Positions 29,204 through 38,360 of a DNA stretch of 42,352 nucleotides are shown here, piece after piece (positions within the stretch are counted from its first letter, which is position 1; each line of letters starts with the position of its first letter). Source of the DNA: an uncultured Psychroserpens sp. (GTDB taxonomy: Bacteria; Bacteroidota; Bacteroidia; Flavobacteriales; Flavobacteriaceae); the NCBI GenBank assembly GCA_905479815.1, contig CAJQOA010000046.1, forward strand, positions 1-42,352, in the 5' to 3' direction. Below the pieces are notes generated by a model. The model was not told the origin of the DNA, did no database searches, and saw only the letters and a list, made by a program, of their open reading frames with translations. The translations under genes and the position numbers were made by a program.

Positions 29204-30432
29204 TGGCTTTTAGTCTCAAAAAAATAGGTCCAGGTTTATTGTTTGCAGGCGCTGCAATTGGTGTTTCACACCTGGTCCAATCTACAAGAGCTGGAGCAGA
29301 CTTTGGTTTTGGACTAATTTGGGCTCTGATATTAGTAAACATTTTCAAATATCCATTTTTTCAGTTTGGACCTCGATATGCTATGGCAACGGGTGAAACA
29401 CTTTTAGATGGCTACAAAAAACTAGGAAAGGGTGTTTTAATCGCTTATTTCATATTGACTTTTGCAACGATGTTTACGATTCAAACCGCAGTGACCATTG
29501 TTACAGCTGGATTAGCTAAATCTATTATTGACAGTTATATTTCTATCCCTATTGAACTATGGACAGTTATCATCTTATCCATATGCTTTTTCATACTAAT
29601 TATTGGCAAGTACACTTTTTTAGATAAACTCATGAAGTTTATTATCATTATACTAACTATTAGTACAGTGTTTGCAGTCATTTTTGCTTTTAAAGGCACC
29701 GTTCAAACACCTACTTTAAATCAAGTATTTCCAAATGTTTTGGAGTTTGGATTTCTAATTGCATTTATGGGCTGGATGCCTGCACCTTTAGATATTTCTG
29801 TTTGGCACTCCATTTGGGCTTTAGAAAAACAAAAAACAGAACAAGACTACACTGTTAAATCAACGCTCTTTGATTTCAATGTTGGTTATTTTACAACTAT
29901 TATTTTAGGTTTAGGGTTTTTAGCATTAGGAGCTTTAGTCATGTTTAATAGCGGGGAAGTTTTTAGTGGCAAAGCTGGTGAATTTTCTAATCAATTAATT
30001 TTGATGTATACTAAAAGTCTAGGAAGCTGGTCTTATATTCTAATTGCTGTTGCTGCTTTTACAACAATGTTTAGTACAACACTCACTACACTTGACGCCT
30101 CTCCTAGAGCTATGGCAAAAACCACAGCATTACTTTTTGGTAATGTTTTAAAGAAACCTTATTTACTATGGATTTTAATCTTGCTTTTTGGGACTATTCT
30201 AATTTTCTTTTTCTTCAAATCTGACATGATTTTACTAATTAAAATTGCAACAGTGTTATCCTTTTTAACGGCTCCTTTTTATGCCATAATTAATTATAGA
30301 TTAATTAGTAGCAATCACACACCCAAAGAATGGAGACCGAGTACCATACTTCACATATTAAGTTGGTTAGGAATTATTTTTCTCATAGGTTTTAGCATCT
30401 GGTATCTCACTATTCTATATACACCAAATTAA
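29203..30432 (+). CDS. Nramp family transporter, divergent (lacks DPGN and MPHN)
   Basis: IGPGLLFAGAAIGVSHLVQSTRAGADFGFGLIWALILVNIFKYPFFQFGPRYAMATGETLLDGY fits the Nramp fold; TAATG overlap with the sigma gene. Confidence 0.85.
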   Translation: MAFSLKKIGPGLLFAGAAIGVSHLVQSTRAGADFGFGLIWALILVNIFKYPFFQFGPRYAMATGETLLDGYKKLGKGVLIAYFILTFATMFTIQTAVTIVTAGLAKSIIDSYISIPIELWTVIILSICFFILIIGKYTFLDKLMKFIIIILTISTVFAVIFAFKGTVQTPTLNQVFPNVLEFGFLIAFMGWMPAPLDISVWHSIWALEKQKTEQDYTVKSTLFDFNVGYFTTIILGLGFLALGALVMFNSGEVFSGKAGEFSNQLILMYTKSLGSWSYILIAVAAFTTMFSTTLTTLDASPRAMAKTTALLFGNVLKKPYLLWILILLFGTILIFFFFKSDMILLIKIATVLSFLTAPFYAIINYRLISSNHTPKEWRPSTILHILSWLGIIFLIGFSIWYLTILYTPN

Positions 30433-30444
30433 CTTTATACTTCG

Positions 30445-30452
30445 TATCTTTG
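30445..30452 (+). promoter_or_regulatory. Candidate -7 element TATCTTTG upstream of lipA
   Basis: TAnnTTTG match 20 nt upstream of the ATG at 30472. Confidence 0.55.
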
Positions 30453-30471
30453 TAATCCATAAAACATATAG

Positions 30472-31350
30472 ATGGATACAAAAATTGCATCAAAACCTGT
30501 TGTTGAACGTCAACCAAAACCAAAATGGTTACGAGTCAAATTACCTACAGGTAAAAAATACACAGAGTTAAGAAGTCTTGTAGACAAGTACAAATTAAAT
30601 ACTATTTGCACGTCTGGAAGCTGCCCAAATATGGGTGAATGTTGGGGAGAAGGAACAGCAACCTTTATGATATTAGGAAATGTGTGTACACGCTCCTGTG
30701 GGTTTTGTGGTGTTAAAACGGGACGTCCAGAAACTGTGGATTGGGCTGAACCAGAAAAGGTAGCTCGTTCAATTAAAATTATGGGCATTAAACACGCTGT
30801 TTTAACAAGTGTCGATAGAGATGACCTTAAAGATATGGGAAGTATTATGTGGAGCGAAACTGTAAAAGCAGTGCGACGCATGAATCCTGAGACAACTCTA
30901 GAAACTTTAATTCCAGATTTTCAAGGCATAGAACAACATATAGATAGAATTATTGATGTTGCTCCAGAGGTCGTATCTCATAATATTGAAACTGTAAGAC
31001 GTTTAACACGTGAGGTTCGTATCCAAGCTAAATACGATAAAAGTCTAGGTGTGCTTAAATATTTAAAGCAACAAGGTCAACGACGTACAAAATCTGGTAT
31101 TATGCTAGGTTTAGGTGAAACTAGAGAAGAAGTCATAGAAACACTTCATGATTTAAGAGCTAATGATGTTGATGTAGTCACCATAGGACAATATTTACAA
31201 CCTTCAAAAAAACATTTACCGGTTAAACTATTTATCCAACCAGATCAGTTTGACGAGTATAAAGAGATTGGACTTGATTTAGGGTTTCGTCATGTAGAAA
31301 GTAGTGCTTTAGTAAGATCTTCTTATAAAGCTCAAAAACATATCAACTAA
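30472..31350 (+). CDS. lipA: Lipoyl synthase
   Basis: [41 protein letters not shown] (radical SAM CxxxCxxC plus auxiliary cluster Cys). Confidence 0.98.
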   Translation: MDTKIASKPVVERQPKPKWLRVKLPTGKKYTELRSLVDKYKLNTICTSGSCPNMGECWGEGTATFMILGNVCTRSCGFCGVKTGRPETVDWAEPEKVARSIKIMGIKHAVLTSVDRDDLKDMGSIMWSETVKAVRRMNPETTLETLIPDFQGIEQHIDRIIDVAPEVVSHNIETVRRLTREVRIQAKYDKSLGVLKYLKQQGQRRTKSGIMLGLGETREEVIETLHDLRANDVDVVTIGQYLQPSKKHLPVKLFIQPDQFDEYKEIGLDLGFRHVESSALVRSSYKAQKHIN

Positions 31351-32345
31351 TGATTCGTGTTGCAATTAATGGGTTTGGACGTATTGGGCGTCGTGTCTTT
31401 AGACTAATTCAAGAAAGAAATGACATGCAAGTTGTTGCTGTTAATGACCTTGCAGATGCTAGAACGCTTAGTCATTTATTAAAGTATGATAGTATTCATG
31501 GTGTTTCTAAACATGAGATTTCTTCTTCGGAAGACACTATCATTATAAACAGCAGATCTATAAAACTTCTCAACCATAACCACCCTAGTTTAATTGATTG
31601 GTCACTTTATGATGTTGATTTTGTTATTGAAGCTACCGGAAAGTTTAAAACTTCCGAAGTACTAAAACACCATATTACTAATGGAGCAAAAAAAGTTATT
31701 TTATCTGTCCCTCCTATTGAGGATGATATTAAAACTGTCGTTCTAGGTGTTAATGATGAAGATATTAATGGCACAGAATTAATTATCTCTAACGCGTCTT
31801 GCACCACTAATAATGCAGCACCAATGATCTCTGTGATAAAGGACTTATGTGGTGTGAAGCAAGCATATATTACAACTATCCATTCATATACAACAGATCA
31901 AAGCTTACATGATCAACCGCATAAAGATTTACGTCGTGCTAGGGCTGCTGGACAGTCAATAGTTCCAACAACTACTGGAGCTGCAAAAGCTCTTACAAAA
32001 ATCTTCCCTGAATTATCAGAGGCCATTGGTGGATGTGGTATTAGAGTTCCTGTTGCAAACGGCTCATTAACTGACATTACATTTAATGTAAAAGAAACAG
32101 TCACAATAGAAGATATCAACAAAGCTTTTGAAAAAGCTGCAAATACATACCTAAAAGATATTCTTGAATATACAGAAGACCCAATTGTATCTATTGATAT
32201 TGTTGGCAACACACACTCTTGCATCTTTGATTCTCAAATGACTTCTGTCATTGGAAACATGGTTAAAATTGTTGGTTGGTATGATAATGAAACTGGATAT
32301 TCTAGCAGAATTCTGGATTTAATATGCAATTTGTCGATGAAATAG
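31350..32345 (+). CDS. gap: Type I glyceraldehyde-3-phosphate dehydrogenase
   Basis: RVAINGFGRIGRRVFR, SNASCTTNNAAP, DQPHKDLRRARAAGQSIVPTTTGAAKAL, WYDNETGYSSR. Confidence 0.95.
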   Translation: MIRVAINGFGRIGRRVFRLIQERNDMQVVAVNDLADARTLSHLLKYDSIHGVSKHEISSSEDTIIINSRSIKLLNHNHPSLIDWSLYDVDFVIEATGKFKTSEVLKHHITNGAKKVILSVPPIEDDIKTVVLGVNDEDINGTELIISNASCTTNNAAPMISVIKDLCGVKQAYITTIHSYTTDQSLHDQPHKDLRRARAAGQSIVPTTTGAAKALTKIFPELSEAIGGCGIRVPVANGSLTDITFNVKETVTIEDINKAFEKAANTYLKDILEYTEDPIVSIDIVGNTHSCIFDSQMTSVIGNMVKIVGWYDNETGYSSRILDLICNLSMK

Positions 32346-32367
32346 TGTGTTTTATCGAATAAATATT

Positions 32368-32375
32368 TATATTTG
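32368..32375 (+). promoter_or_regulatory. Candidate -7 element TATATTTG upstream of the hybrid kinase gene
   Basis: TAnnTTTG match 23 nt upstream of the ATG at 32398, inside the extended ORF. Confidence 0.55.
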
Positions 32376-32397
32376 TCCAAATAAAAGTGGTCTAAAT

Positions 32398-34629
32398 ATG
32401 TCCCAAACTAAATATTATATACTTACTTTATTCTTGTTATTTTCTTGTGTAATTATTGCGCAAAACAATGACATAGAAGATCCCGAGGTCTTAAAACTTC
32501 GCATAGATAATACGATCATACAATCTGATTTTGATGTTAAAAGAGGAGATTATTTCAATGCGAAAGAGAATCTTGAAGAGGCATTAATTCTTGCTCAAAA
32601 AATCGAAGACAAAAAAAGCCAAGGTATTATTTATGCTAAAATTGGTGAGTTACAATTTACTATTAATGAATTTGACAAATCTTTAGTATCACTTATCAAA
32701 GCTACAGAAATCCAAAGAGACATAGATGATAAGGTAAATCTTGCTACTACGTATAGCTTAAATGGTATGCTGCACGCTGGGAGACAGGAATACAAAGATG
32801 CCTTAGAGTACTTAAAATCTGCAAAACAACTTTTTGAAGAAAATAATTTAGATGCTAAAATTCCTGAGGTCACCCTTAATCAAGGAAAAGTATATCTTAA
32901 ACTAGCGGACTACAAAACAGCAAAATCCTTTTTTGAAAAAACAATTGTTTTAGCTAAAAAGAACAATCAAACACACATATTATCAAAAGCCTTAATCTAC
33001 AATAGTAAAACGTTAGTTAAGCTTGGTAATACTGAACAAGGTATTACATCTGCACTTGAAGGTTTAGAAGTTGCTCAATCAAATAAACAAATAGATAATA
33101 TTGATGATGCTTATTTAACTCTAAGTGATATTTATAAAAACAATGGAGACTTTAAACAAGCACATAACTACCTTCAAAAACACGCAAAGATTACAGATTC
33201 AATTTTAACTGTTGAACGCGCAAATCTGTCTCCTACAGGACAAACAGATTATATAGAAGCGTTTAACGCTGCCGAATTTAAGAAATTAAAAGAACAAGTT
33301 GCAATACAAGAATCTGATAGTAATTTAGCTAAAATAACTACCATACTTAGTATTGCATTAATCACAATTTTATCACTTCTAACGTTATCACTATACAAGA
33401 ATAATAATATTAGACTCAAATCTAATAACATGCTTCAGGAGAAAAATGATGATTTAATTGAAGCAATGAAAAGAGCAGAATTAGCATCAAAAACCAAAGC
33501 AAACTTCTTATCAACGGTAACGCATGAGCTAAGAACACCTCTCTATGCTGTTACAGGTTTAACAAATATGCTATTAGAAGAAGAACCTAGCGAGAATCAA
33601 ATACCGCATTTAAAATCTTTAAAGTTCTCTGGTGATTATTTATTGACGTTCATTAATGATATACTTCAAATCAATAAAATTGAAGCAAATAAAGTAGAAT
33701 TAGACCCAGTACTATTTAATCTTAAAACCAAGGTTGAGAATGTGTGTTCTGCTTTAAACAATTCGGCATTAGATAATAATACCAAAATGCACTATAATTT
33801 TCAAGCAGACTTGCCAGAAACTTTTATTGGTGATAACCTTAAGATATCTCAAATCCTTATCAATTTAATAGGTAACTCTATTAAATTTACTAAAGATGGT
33901 GACATATGGGTTAGAGTGTATAGCATAAACAATACAGGTAATGATCATACGCTTCGCTTTGAAATTGAAGATAATGGTATTGGTATCTCCAAAGAGAAAC
34001 AAGACAATATGTTTGAGAGCTTCTCCCAAGGCTCAATACAAATCAATAGAAAATATGGTGGCACAGGCCTAGGTCTATCTATCGTAAAAGGTCTTATTGA
34101 AATATTAAAAGGAAAAATCTACTTAAAAAGTGAACTCGGAAAAGGAACAACCTTCTTTTTTGAAATTCCGTTAACCTATGCTCCAGAAACTGTTAAAATA
34201 GAAAAAGAAGACTACTCTAAAAACATTAAAAAATTGGACATTAGCAACATTAAAATCTTAATTGTAGAAGACAATAAGATTAACCAAATGATTACCAAAA
34301 AGATTCTTAATAAGATGAACCTGCAATGCGATATTGTAGATAATGGTGAGGCAGCTGTAGAAAAAGTTAAAGAAAACAATTACAATGTTGTTTTAATGGA
34401 TATTCACATGCCAGGAATTAGTGGTCTTGAAGCCACTAAAATAATTAGAACCTTTGATAAAGAGCTTACTATTTTTGCACTTACTGCAGTAACTTTAGAA
34501 GATAAAATGCATGAGTTTGATGAAGCTGGATTTGATGATATTATTTCAAAACCATTTAAGCAAGAAGACTTTGAGAAAAAATTATACGAAGTACTAGCTG
34601 CTAATCAAAATTCAACGGCTTCTTATTAA
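32398..34629 (+). CDS. TPR-containing hybrid sensor histidine kinase/response regulator
   Basis: TPR repeats; H-box FLSTVTHELRTPLYAV; DNGIGISKE; GGTGLGLSIVKGL; receiver domain KILIVEDNKINQ ... VVLMDIHMPGISG. Confidence 0.94.
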   Translation: MSQTKYYILTLFLLFSCVIIAQNNDIEDPEVLKLRIDNTIIQSDFDVKRGDYFNAKENLEEALILAQKIEDKKSQGIIYAKIGELQFTINEFDKSLVSLIKATEIQRDIDDKVNLATTYSLNGMLHAGRQEYKDALEYLKSAKQLFEENNLDAKIPEVTLNQGKVYLKLADYKTAKSFFEKTIVLAKKNNQTHILSKALIYNSKTLVKLGNTEQGITSALEGLEVAQSNKQIDNIDDAYLTLSDIYKNNGDFKQAHNYLQKHAKITDSILTVERANLSPTGQTDYIEAFNAAEFKKLKEQVAIQESDSNLAKITTILSIALITILSLLTLSLYKNNNIRLKSNNMLQEKNDDLIEAMKRAELASKTKANFLSTVTHELRTPLYAVTGLTNMLLEEEPSENQIPHLKSLKFSGDYLLTFINDILQINKIEANKVELDPVLFNLKTKVENVCSALNNSALDNNTKMHYNFQADLPETFIGDNLKISQILINLIGNSIKFTKDGDIWVRVYSINNTGNDHTLRFEIEDNGIGISKEKQDNMFESFSQGSIQINRKYGGTGLGLSIVKGLIEILKGKIYLKSELGKGTTFFFEIPLTYAPETVKIEKEDYSKNIKKLDISNIKILIVEDNKINQMITKKILNKMNLQCDIVDNGEAAVEKVKENNYNVVLMDIHMPGISGLEATKIIRTFDKELTIFALTAVTLEDKMHEFDEAGFDDIISKPFKQEDFEKKLYEVLAANQNSTASY

Positions 34630-35642
34630 GAATTAAAATCACTTATATGTGATAATATTTCAGCATCAAAAGCTTTATTATCGTTGATTTTAAATGAAAT
34701 TGGTAAGTAACATAATTGTTTTGATTGCGTTTTAAAACTATCCACCAATCTCACATAATCTTTTTCAGTAGTTAAAACAAACTCCTTTTGCTTCAAAAGT
34801 TCAATTTCCGAAGTAGAAAACACATGATGGTCCTTAAAATTTAAGTGTTCAAAATCTATCGATTTAGACTTTAAATAATCCAACAAAGGCCTTGGATTTG
34901 CTATCCCTGTAACTAAAGATACTTTTTTACCTTCAAAGTGTTTCAATGGTAATTCTTCGTTTTCATTGAAAACTGTATCAGAATATGATATTAAACTAAA
35001 ATAGACTTGTTGATGTGTCAAAGGCCTAATCTTTGCTATAATTTTTTCTTTTTCTGAAGACGATAAATTCGCAGGACATTTAGTCACTAAAATAACATCT
35101 GCTCGTTTTGCTCCTGCTCTAGGCTCTCTAAGATTTCCGGTAGGCAAAACGATGTCATCACAATATAAATCGTTATAACTCGTCAATAAGATATTAAAAC
35201 TTGCTTTAACTTTCCTATGCTGAAAAGCATCATCTAAGAGAATAACATCTGGTTGTTTTAATTTTAAAAGCTGTTCAATACCATGTTGTCTATCTGTATC
35301 AACACTAATGGTGACATCTTTAAATTTACTATGAAATTGATAAGGCTCATCACCTATAGATTTTGCAGTCGCTTTATCGTCTGCAATAATAAACCCTGTG
35401 GTCTCTCGCTTATATCCACGACTTAATGTAGCAACTTTATGTTGTTCTTTTAATAACCTAATCAAATACTCAATGGTAGGTGTTTTCCCTGTACCTCCTG
35501 TGCTTAAATTACCAACACATATAACTGGGTGAGAAAAATACTTTGAAGATTTCCAGCCTAAATCATAGAATTTATTTCGCAACCAAGTCACGATAAAATA
35601 AATTGGAACGATTGGAAAAAGTATTTTTCTGAGTAGCTTCAT
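34626..35642 (-). CDS. lpxK: Tetraacyldisaccharide 4'-kinase
   Basis: VICVGNLSTGGTGKTPTIEYLIRLL (P-loop), LSRGYKRETTGF, VILLDDAFQHRKV, LREPRAGAKRADVILVTK. Confidence 0.96.
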   Translation of the reverse strand: MKLLRKILFPIVPIYFIVTWLRNKFYDLGWKSSKYFSHPVICVGNLSTGGTGKTPTIEYLIRLLKEQHKVATLSRGYKRETTGFIIADDKATAKSIGDEPYQFHSKFKDVTISVDTDRQHGIEQLLKLKQPDVILLDDAFQHRKVKASFNILLTSYNDLYCDDIVLPTGNLREPRAGAKRADVILVTKCPANLSSSEKEKIIAKIRPLTHQQVYFSLISYSDTVFNENEELPLKHFEGKKVSLVTGIANPRPLLDYLKSKSIDFEHLNFKDHHVFSTSEIELLKQKEFVLTTEKDYVRLVDSFKTQSKQLCYLPISFKINDNKAFDAEILSHISDFNS

Positions 35643-35661
35643 TAGAACGAAGTTAATATTT

Positions 35662-35669
35662 TATATTTG
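35662..35669 (+). promoter_or_regulatory. Candidate -7 element TATATTTG upstream of the Nif3-like gene
   Basis: TAnnTTTG match 26 nt upstream of the ATG at 35695. Confidence 0.5.
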
Positions 35670-35694
35670 TTTTCAAACTCAACACAAAAATTAT

Positions 35695-36789
35695 ATGGTA
35701 GTTCAAGACGTCATAAATCACCTAGAAGCTTTAGCACCTTTACATTATGCTGAAGATTTTGACAACGTTGGTTTACTAGTTGGCGATAAAAGCGTAGAAA
35801 TTTCTGGTATTTTAGTTACCCTAGACACTTTAGAATCTGTGATTGATGAAGCCATTGAGAAAAATTGCAACCTCATTGTAAGTTTTCACCCGATCATCTT
35901 TAAAGGATTGAAATCACTCACAGGAAAAGATTATGTAGAGAGAACGGTATTAAAAGCTATTAAAAGTAATATTGCAATTTATGCCATTCATACTGCTCTA
36001 GACAATGCGCTTAGAGGTGTTAACGATATTATTTGTAACACACTTGGGTTAGAAAATAAAAAGATTCTAATACCACAAAAAGGCACTATAAAAAAATTAA
36101 CAACGTATGTTCCCCTCGGAAATGCAAGCGCTCTAAGATCTCATCTTTTTAAAGCAGGTGCTGGTAATATTGGCAATTACGACAATTGTAGTTTTAATGC
36201 AGAGGGTATTGGCACCTATAGAGGCAATGAAAACTCTAATCCAACTCTTGGTAAGAAAGGCGAACTTCATGAAGAGAAAGAGGTACAAATATCTGTAACC
36301 TTCAATAAACATATAGAATCAAAATTACTAAAAACACTTTTTGAACATCATCCTTATGAAGAAGTTGCATTTGAAGTAGCTACACTAGATAATTATGATC
36401 AAAACATTGGGATGGGAATGGTTGGAGAACTTAAAAATTCTCAGGATACGTTAAAATTTCTAGAGTTTGTAAAAGATAGAATGAATGTCTCTTGTATTAA
36501 ACATTCAGAAATTTCAAAAGAAAAAATTAAAAAAGTAGCTGTTCTCGGAGGTTCTGGAAGTTTTGCTATTTCTGCTGCTAAACGAGCAGGAGCTGATGTT
36601 TTAATAACAGCCGACTTGAAATACCATGATTTCTTTTCCGCAGAAAAAGAGATAATCCTAGCAGATATTGGACATTATGAAAGCGAACAGTTCACAAAAA
36701 ACTTTTTAGTAGAGTATCTCTCGAAAAAAATCACTAATTTTGCAGTCGTTTTATCAACGACGAATACAAATCCTGTAAAGTATTTATAA
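35695..36789 (+). CDS. Nif3-like dinuclear metal center hexameric protein
   Basis: LAPLHYAEDFDNVGLLVGD, IVSFHPIIFKGLKSLTG, IYAIHTALDNALRGVNDII, DVLITADLKYHDFFSAEKEIILADIGHYESE. Confidence 0.94.
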   Translation: MVVQDVINHLEALAPLHYAEDFDNVGLLVGDKSVEISGILVTLDTLESVIDEAIEKNCNLIVSFHPIIFKGLKSLTGKDYVERTVLKAIKSNIAIYAIHTALDNALRGVNDIICNTLGLENKKILIPQKGTIKKLTTYVPLGNASALRSHLFKAGAGNIGNYDNCSFNAEGIGTYRGNENSNPTLGKKGELHEEKEVQISVTFNKHIESKLLKTLFEHHPYEEVAFEVATLDNYDQNIGMGMVGELKNSQDTLKFLEFVKDRMNVSCIKHSEISKEKIKKVAVLGGSGSFAISAAKRAGADVLITADLKYHDFFSAEKEIILADIGHYESEQFTKNFLVEYLSKKITNFAVVLSTTNTNPVKYL

Positions 36790-36791
36790 TT

Positions 36792-37571
36792 ATGGCAAAA
36801 AAAGCTGAAGCATCTGTAGAAGATCGATTAAGAGCATTGTATGATTTACAATTAATTGACTCTAGAGTAGATGAAATTAGAAACGTTAGAGGGGAACTTC
36901 CTCTTGAAGTTCAAGATTTAGAAGATGAAGTTGAAGGTTTAAATACAAGACTTGAAAAGCTATCTACAAACCTTGATTTAATTGACGATCAAATTAAATC
37001 AAAAAAGAACTTAATGGAAGAAGCGAAAGCTTTGATTAAGAAATATAGCGAACAACAAAAGAATGTTAGAAATAACAGAGAATATAACTCTTTGACAAAA
37101 GAAGTTGAATTTCAAGAATTAGAAATTCAATTGGCTGAAAAGCATATTAAAGAATTTAAAGCTCAAATCGATCAAAAGAAAGTCGTTATTGACGAGACTA
37201 AAGGTCGCCTTAAGGATCGTAAAACACACTTAAAGCACAAGCGTAGTGAGTTAGATGCTATCTTAGCAGAAACTCAAAAAGAAGAAGAAGCATTAATGAA
37301 GAAATCTGAAGATTTCCAAAAGAAATTAGACGAACGTTTAGTTAAAGCATACTTCCGCATAAGAAACAATGTAAAAAATGGATTAGCTGTTGTGCCAATT
37401 GAAAGAGGTGCATCTGGAGGTTCTTTCTTTACTATTCCACCACAAATTCAAGTTGAAATTGCTTCTCGTAAAAAAGTGATTACAGATGAGCATAGTGGTA
37501 GAATCTTAGTTGATGCAGAACTAGCACTAGAAGAAAGAACTAAAATGGAAAAAATGTTTTCAAAACTATAA
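36792..37571 (+). CDS. Coiled-coil protein of the C4-type zinc-ribbon family, zinc-ligand cysteines lost
   Basis: Long coiled coil then GASGGSFFTIPPQIQVEIASRKKVITDEHSGRILVD, collinear with zinc-ribbon domains but with no Cys. Confidence 0.8.
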   Translation: MAKKAEASVEDRLRALYDLQLIDSRVDEIRNVRGELPLEVQDLEDEVEGLNTRLEKLSTNLDLIDDQIKSKKNLMEEAKALIKKYSEQQKNVRNNREYNSLTKEVEFQELEIQLAEKHIKEFKAQIDQKKVVIDETKGRLKDRKTHLKHKRSELDAILAETQKEEEALMKKSEDFQKKLDERLVKAYFRIRNNVKNGLAVVPIERGASGGSFFTIPPQIQVEIASRKKVITDEHSGRILVDAELALEERTKMEKMFSKL

Positions 37572-37590
37572 TCCATTATCAAGTTATATT

Positions 37591-37626
37591 AAAAAGCCTT
37601 TATCAAATTGATAAAGGCTTTTTTGA
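37591..37626 (+). terminator. Rho-independent terminator
   Basis: AAAAAGCCTTTATCAA-ATTGATAAAGGCTTTTTT. Confidence 0.85.
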
Positions 37627-37700
37627 TTTTAATAAAACTTTCACACACTTCACTATAAGGTTCCTTAACTTTATACGACTTATTGAAAAAAGAAAAATCT

Positions 37701-38360
37701 ATGAAAAACTTTTTATCAACGCTAACTATTGCCCTCTTATTTAGTTGTCAAAATAACGCGCAAACTAATGTTAAGCAACAAGCAGTAATCAATGCAGAAC
37801 CAATTGAAATCCCTCTTAAAAACGGAAAAGCCAAAGCTTATTTTGCAAGCGGGTGTTTTTGGTGCGTAGAAGCGGTTTTTGAAAGCGTAAAAGGTGTCGA
37901 TGAATCTATTAGCGGTTATGCTGGCGGACATACAAAAAACCCAACATATGAGTCTAACAGTTATGGTCGCATAAAAGATCACGCAGAAGCTGTTGAAATT
38001 ATATACGATCCAAAAGTAGTGAGCTTTGAAACACTAGTAGATGTTTATTTTGCATCTCAAAATCCAACACAAGTAAACGGACAAGGTCCAGATAGAGGTT
38101 TTCAATACCGCTCAATCATTTTTTATCAAAATGATGCTCAAAAGAAAATCATTGAAACAAAAAAAGCAGCTTTAAATAAAGAACTTAATGCTACAATAGC
38201 AGCAGAAGTATATCCATTTCAAAAATTTTGGGTTGGTGAAGATTACCATCAAAATTATGAGAGACTTCACCCAAACCAAAGTTATATTAGAAATGTATCT
38301 ATCCCAAGGTTAAATAGATTCAAAATAAAGATGCCAGAAGTTTTAAAAGCTAATCATTAA
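37701..38360 (+). CDS. msrA: Peptide-methionine (S)-S-oxide reductase with N-terminal lipoprotein signal
   Basis: MKNFLSTLTIALLFSCQNNAQ lipobox; YFASGCFWCVEAVFESVKGV; YESNSYGRIKDHAEAVEIIYDP; start at internal ATG 37701. Confidence 0.95.
   Translation: MKNFLSTLTIALLFSCQNNAQTNVKQQAVINAEPIEIPLKNGKAKAYFASGCFWCVEAVFESVKGVDESISGYAGGHTKNPTYESNSYGRIKDHAEAVEIIYDPKVVSFETLVDVYFASQNPTQVNGQGPDRGFQYRSIIFYQNDAQKKIIETKKAALNKELNATIAAEVYPFQKFWVGEDYHQNYERLHPNQSYIRNVSIPRLNRFKIKMPEVLKANH

Noticed and set aside
30510-30881. Antisense 123-aa ORF within lipA
   Set aside because: Overlaps the highly conserved radical SAM region; no independent evidence.
31913-32224. Antisense 103-aa ORF within gap
   Set aside because: Contained in a conserved GAPDH gene; complement artefact.
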